Shown piece after piece: positions 12,523-14,607 of a DNA stretch of 14,607 nucleotides. The translations under genes were made by a program, and so were the position numbers. The notes beneath the pieces were generated by a model that worked only from the letters and a program-made list of their open reading frames with translations, made no database searches and was not told the origin of the DNA. How positions within the stretch are numbered: position 1 is the stretch's first letter; every line of letters begins with the position of its first letter. Source of the stretch: Campylobacterales bacterium (GTDB taxonomy: Bacteria; Campylobacterota; Campylobacteria; Campylobacterales; JACAEZ01); NCBI GenBank assembly GCA_013388565.1, contig JACAEZ010000069.1, positions 1-14,607 of the forward strand. The letters run 5' to 3'.

Positions 12523-13451
12523 AGTATATATCAATAGTAACTCCATGCTATAATGAACAAGATAACATAATGGAAGTTTATAAGCAGGTAAAAGAGATAT
12601 TTGATGAGTTAAAAGAGTATAAATATGAGCATATATTTATAGACAATAGGTCAAAAGATAATACTTATTCAATATTAAAAGAGATAGCAAAAAATGATAA
12701 AAATGTAAAATTAATCAGAAATGCTAGAAATTTTGGTTTGATAAAATCACCAGTTTACGGAATGCTTCAAGCTTCTGGTGATGCTATTATTTTACTTGTT
12801 GCTGATTTACAAGACCCACCATCTATGATAAAAGATTTTTTGAAAAAATGGGAAGAGGGTTTTAAAGTTGTTTTGGGTGTTAAAACAAATAGCGAAGAGT
12901 ATCCTATGATGTTTTTAGCTAGAAAATTTTATTATAATGTGATAAGTAAATTATCAGATGTTGAATTAACTAAAAACAATACTGGTTTTGGGCTTTATGA
13001 TAGAGCTGTAATTGAAATTATTAGAAAAGTAGATGACCCTTATCCTTACTTTAGAGGGCTTGTTTCTGAAATAGGTTTTGAGAGTGCAAAAATAGAGTAT
13101 CTTCAACCTGTTAGAAAAAGAGGTATTAGTTCGGCTAATTTTTATGTATTGTATGATTTAGGAATGCTTGGAATTACAAGTCATACAAAAGTTCCTCTTA
13201 GAATAATGACAATGAGTGGTTTTGTACTATCAATTTTGAGTTTTGTTTTGGCTCTTATCTATTTAGTTAGCAAACTCTTTTTTTGGGATTTATTTGCCCC
13301 TGGGTCAGCTTCAATTTTAATAGGTATATTTTTATTTTCATCTATTCAGCTATTTTTCTTAGGAATAATAGGGGAATATATAGCATTTATGCACACACAT
13401 CTTTTAAAACGACCGCTTGTTGTAGAAGATGAACGAATAAATTTTGATTAA
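12519..13451 (+). CDS. Family 2 glycosyltransferase, polyprenyl-phosphate sugar synthase (DPM1/GtrB/ArnC-like)
   Basis: A 310-aa membrane-anchored glycosyltransferase of the GT-A fold. SIVTPCYNEQDNI (5-17) opens the catalytic domain, IDNRSKDNT (41-49) binds nucleotide, and VADLQDPP (94-101) is the DxD-type metal site typical of DPM1, GtrB and ArnC. Two hydrophobic helices, about 226-250 and 263-288, are the usual C-terminal membrane pair, followed by a short cytoplasmic tail. Family members transfer a sugar from a nucleotide donor to undecaprenyl phosphate at the inner face of the inner membrane. ATGA overlap with the reductase ties it to the CDP-sugar genes, so it may load that sugar on the lipid carrier. 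A GT-C-like membrane protein two genes on would then use it on the periplasmic side. The sugar specificity is inferred. Confidence 0.87.
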   Translation: MKYISIVTPCYNEQDNIMEVYKQVKEIFDELKEYKYEHIFIDNRSKDNTYSILKEIAKNDKNVKLIRNARNFGLIKSPVYGMLQASGDAIILLVADLQDPPSMIKDFLKKWEEGFKVVLGVKTNSEEYPMMFLARKFYYNVISKLSDVELTKNNTGFGLYDRAVIEIIRKVDDPYPYFRGLVSEIGFESAKIEYLQPVRKRGISSANFYVLYDLGMLGITSHTKVPLRIMTMSGFVLSILSFVLALIYLVSKLFFWDLFAPGSASILIGIFLFSSIQLFFLGIIGEYIAFMHTHLLKRPLVVEDERINFD

Positions 13452-13466
13452 AAGAGGTTTTAAAAA

Positions 13467-14105
13467 ATGGCTCATTCAGATAGTGGCTTACAAAAAATAT
13501 TAAAAAATCCTGTGATTTTTGATACATTTCAAAAATTAATAGGTAGAACAAAATCAGATATGATTTTTACAAATGATTATGTTAAGCCATTTGATGGCAT
13601 GAGAGTTTTAGATATAGGGTGTGGTACATCAGCAATACTAAAATTCTTAAGTGAGTATGATATTATTTATGATGGGTATGATGCAAACTTATCTTATATA
13701 AATAGCTCTAAAGAGAGATGGAAAAATAGAGATAAATTTAATTTTCATAATCAAATTGTAGATGAAGAGTTATTGAAAAAAGTAGGTAGTAAAGATAGTT
13801 ATGATGTTGTGTTGGCTATTGGTTTAATGCACCATTTAAGCGATGAAGATATATTGACATTAGTTGATACTGCATATTGTGCTTTAAAAGAGGGTGGTTC
13901 ATTTATCACTTTTGACCCTTGTAATTTAGATGACATGAATATATTAGAGACTATTGTCTATAAGTATGATAGAGGTAGAAATGTAAAAAAAGTAAATGAG
14001 TATATAGATTTACTATCTTCAAAATTTTCTAATATAGATAGTTTTTTAAGAGGAGATATGACTACTTTACCTATTAGATTTTTGGTTTTAAATGGTAAAA
14101 AATAA
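13467..14105 (+). CDS. Class I SAM-dependent methyltransferase
   Basis: A 212-aa soluble methyltransferase. MRVLDIGCGTSAILKFL (45-61) is the SAM-binding motif I, with the acidic residue of motif II in YDGYDANLSYI. DVVLAIGLMHHLSDEDI is the motif IV region with the double histidine seen in many O- and N-methyltransferases, and LKEGGSFITFDPCN is motif V/VI. It starts 15 nt after the glycosyltransferase (AGAGG as ribosome binding site) and overlaps the next gene as TAATG, so it is part of the operon. A role in methylating the glycan, its lipid-linked intermediate or a sugar is likely from context. The acceptor cannot be named. It lacks the zinc and C-terminal domains of the C-methyltransferase upstream, so it is not a duplicate of that enzyme. 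Confidence 0.8.
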   Translation: MAHSDSGLQKILKNPVIFDTFQKLIGRTKSDMIFTNDYVKPFDGMRVLDIGCGTSAILKFLSEYDIIYDGYDANLSYINSSKERWKNRDKFNFHNQIVDEELLKKVGSKDSYDVVLAIGLMHHLSDEDILTLVDTAYCALKEGGSFITFDPCNLDDMNILETIVYKYDRGRNVKKVNEYIDLLSSKFSNIDSFLRGDMTTLPIRFLVLNGKK

Positions 14106-14607
14106 TGTTTTTTAAAAACAAAAATTTTCAAATTTCATTTTTTAGTTTTGGTATGCCAATTATTATCTATTTATTGATGATAAAGTTAAATATGCTTTTA
14201 GCAGACCCTAAGATGTCTGATTATTGGGCATTAGGTGAGCATTTTTACAACTTTTGGAGTTTTGAAGGTTTTGGATATACAGTTAGAACATATCCAGCCT
14301 CTTTATATCAAGCAGTTTTAAGATTTATAGTTGGCGGTGATATATATTATGCTCTATTTTTGCAAACTTTAATTTATTGTCTATCACTTTACTACTTTAT
14401 AAAAGCATATTTTGATTTAATTCCAAAATGGGCTTTTTTATTGATTGGTTCATCTCCTTTACTTATGTACATTTTAAATACATACAATGCAGAACCTTTA
14501 CAATTGACACTTTATCTATTTATGTTGGCAGTTGGTAAAAAATTTATAGATACCAAACAGACAAAATATTTTATTATTATGTTGTTTTTTGGCTCTTTGA
14601 TGTATGC
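14105..14607 (+). CDS. Multi-pass membrane protein, probable GT-C glycosyltransferase (3' partial)
   Basis: The frame opens at ATG 14105 inside TAATG and is open for 167 codons to the window end. It starts MFFKNKNFQISFFSFGMPII, giving a first membrane helix (about 10-32), then a polar loop (DYWALGEHFYNFWSFEGFG, about 41-59, then RTYPASLYQ), then further helices (about 82-101, 108-125, 134-147 and 155 on). A first periplasmic loop with an acidic residue and a YP-x-LY motif is reminiscent of PMT/ArnT-type GT-C transferases, which take sugar from polyprenyl phosphate. The DPM1-like gene two positions upstream would supply that donor. With the C-terminal half missing, a flippase- or GtrC-like role also remains possible. 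Confidence 0.6.
   Translation, partial: MFFKNKNFQISFFSFGMPIIIYLLMIKLNMLLADPKMSDYWALGEHFYNFWSFEGFGYTVRTYPASLYQAVLRFIVGGDIYYALFLQTLIYCLSLYYFIKAYFDLIPKWAFLLIGSSPLLMYILNTYNAEPLQLTLYLFMLAVGKKFIDTKQTKYFIIMLFFGSLMY

Noticed and set aside
1..14607. CRISPR array, tRNA or rRNA genes
   Set aside because: No regularly spaced direct repeats and no cloverleaf or rRNA-like segments were seen on either strand.

Overview
The window is AT-rich and densely coded. The MetK sequence type (start MYLFTSEVVSPGHPDKCADI, variant loop GGGAQSSKDYTKVDRS), the codon use and promoters built from T-runs before a TATAAT-like -10 all suggest a Campylobacterota chromosome (Sulfurimonas/Arcobacter-like relatives). The genus cannot be fixed from the sequence alone.

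Layout. (1) 1-2467, + strand: cell-envelope genes, namely the end of a Ser-rich protein, a Ser-rich lipoprotein, and an outer-membrane protein with two SPOR domains and a beta-barrel, tightly spaced. (2) 2505-4594, - strand: a plasmid-type partition pair. ParA carries an N-terminal helix-turn-helix and ParB follows it. The 239-nt parA-parB spacer holds an unannotated + strand locus: a promoter-like site, a possible 14-codon leader ORF, a perfect intrinsic terminator nested in a ~93-nt hairpin, a Shine-Dalgarno caught in that hairpin, an 18-codon hydrophobic ORF resembling E. coli Ibs type I toxins but starting with ATA, and a second terminator. (3) 4740-5248, + strand: a DinJ/YafQ-type toxin-antitoxin pair whose toxin lacks an ATG/GTG/TTG start. 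A one-base reversion (ATCA to ATGA) would restore both its start and the usual antitoxin stop. (4) 5313-6524: metK, a housekeeping anchor. (5) 6525-6956: a 432-nt spacer with overlapping inverted repeats that could form a pseudoknot, two candidate promoters and an ops-like motif. (6) 6957-14607, + strand: a glycan-biosynthesis operon that runs off the window.

How the genes work together. rfbF and rfbG make CDP-glucose and then CDP-4-keto-6-deoxyglucose. An RmlC-type epimerase, a TylC3-type sugar C-methyltransferase and an SDR reductase follow in overlapping frames, so the predicted product is a CDP-linked 6-deoxy-3-C-methylhexose. A DPM1/GtrB-type glycosyltransferase, a small methyltransferase and a multi-pass GT-C-like protein suggest transfer through a polyprenyl-phosphate sugar to a surface glycan. 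The first operon gene, a DegT-family aminotransferase of the FdtB/QdtB type, does not obviously belong to this CDP-sugar route. MetK makes the S-adenosylmethionine used by the two methyltransferases, but its adjacency may be chance.

The least expected signals are the structured peptide locus inside parAB, the coincidence of two toxin-like genes with AUA/AUC starts, and the repeat-rich junction after metK.
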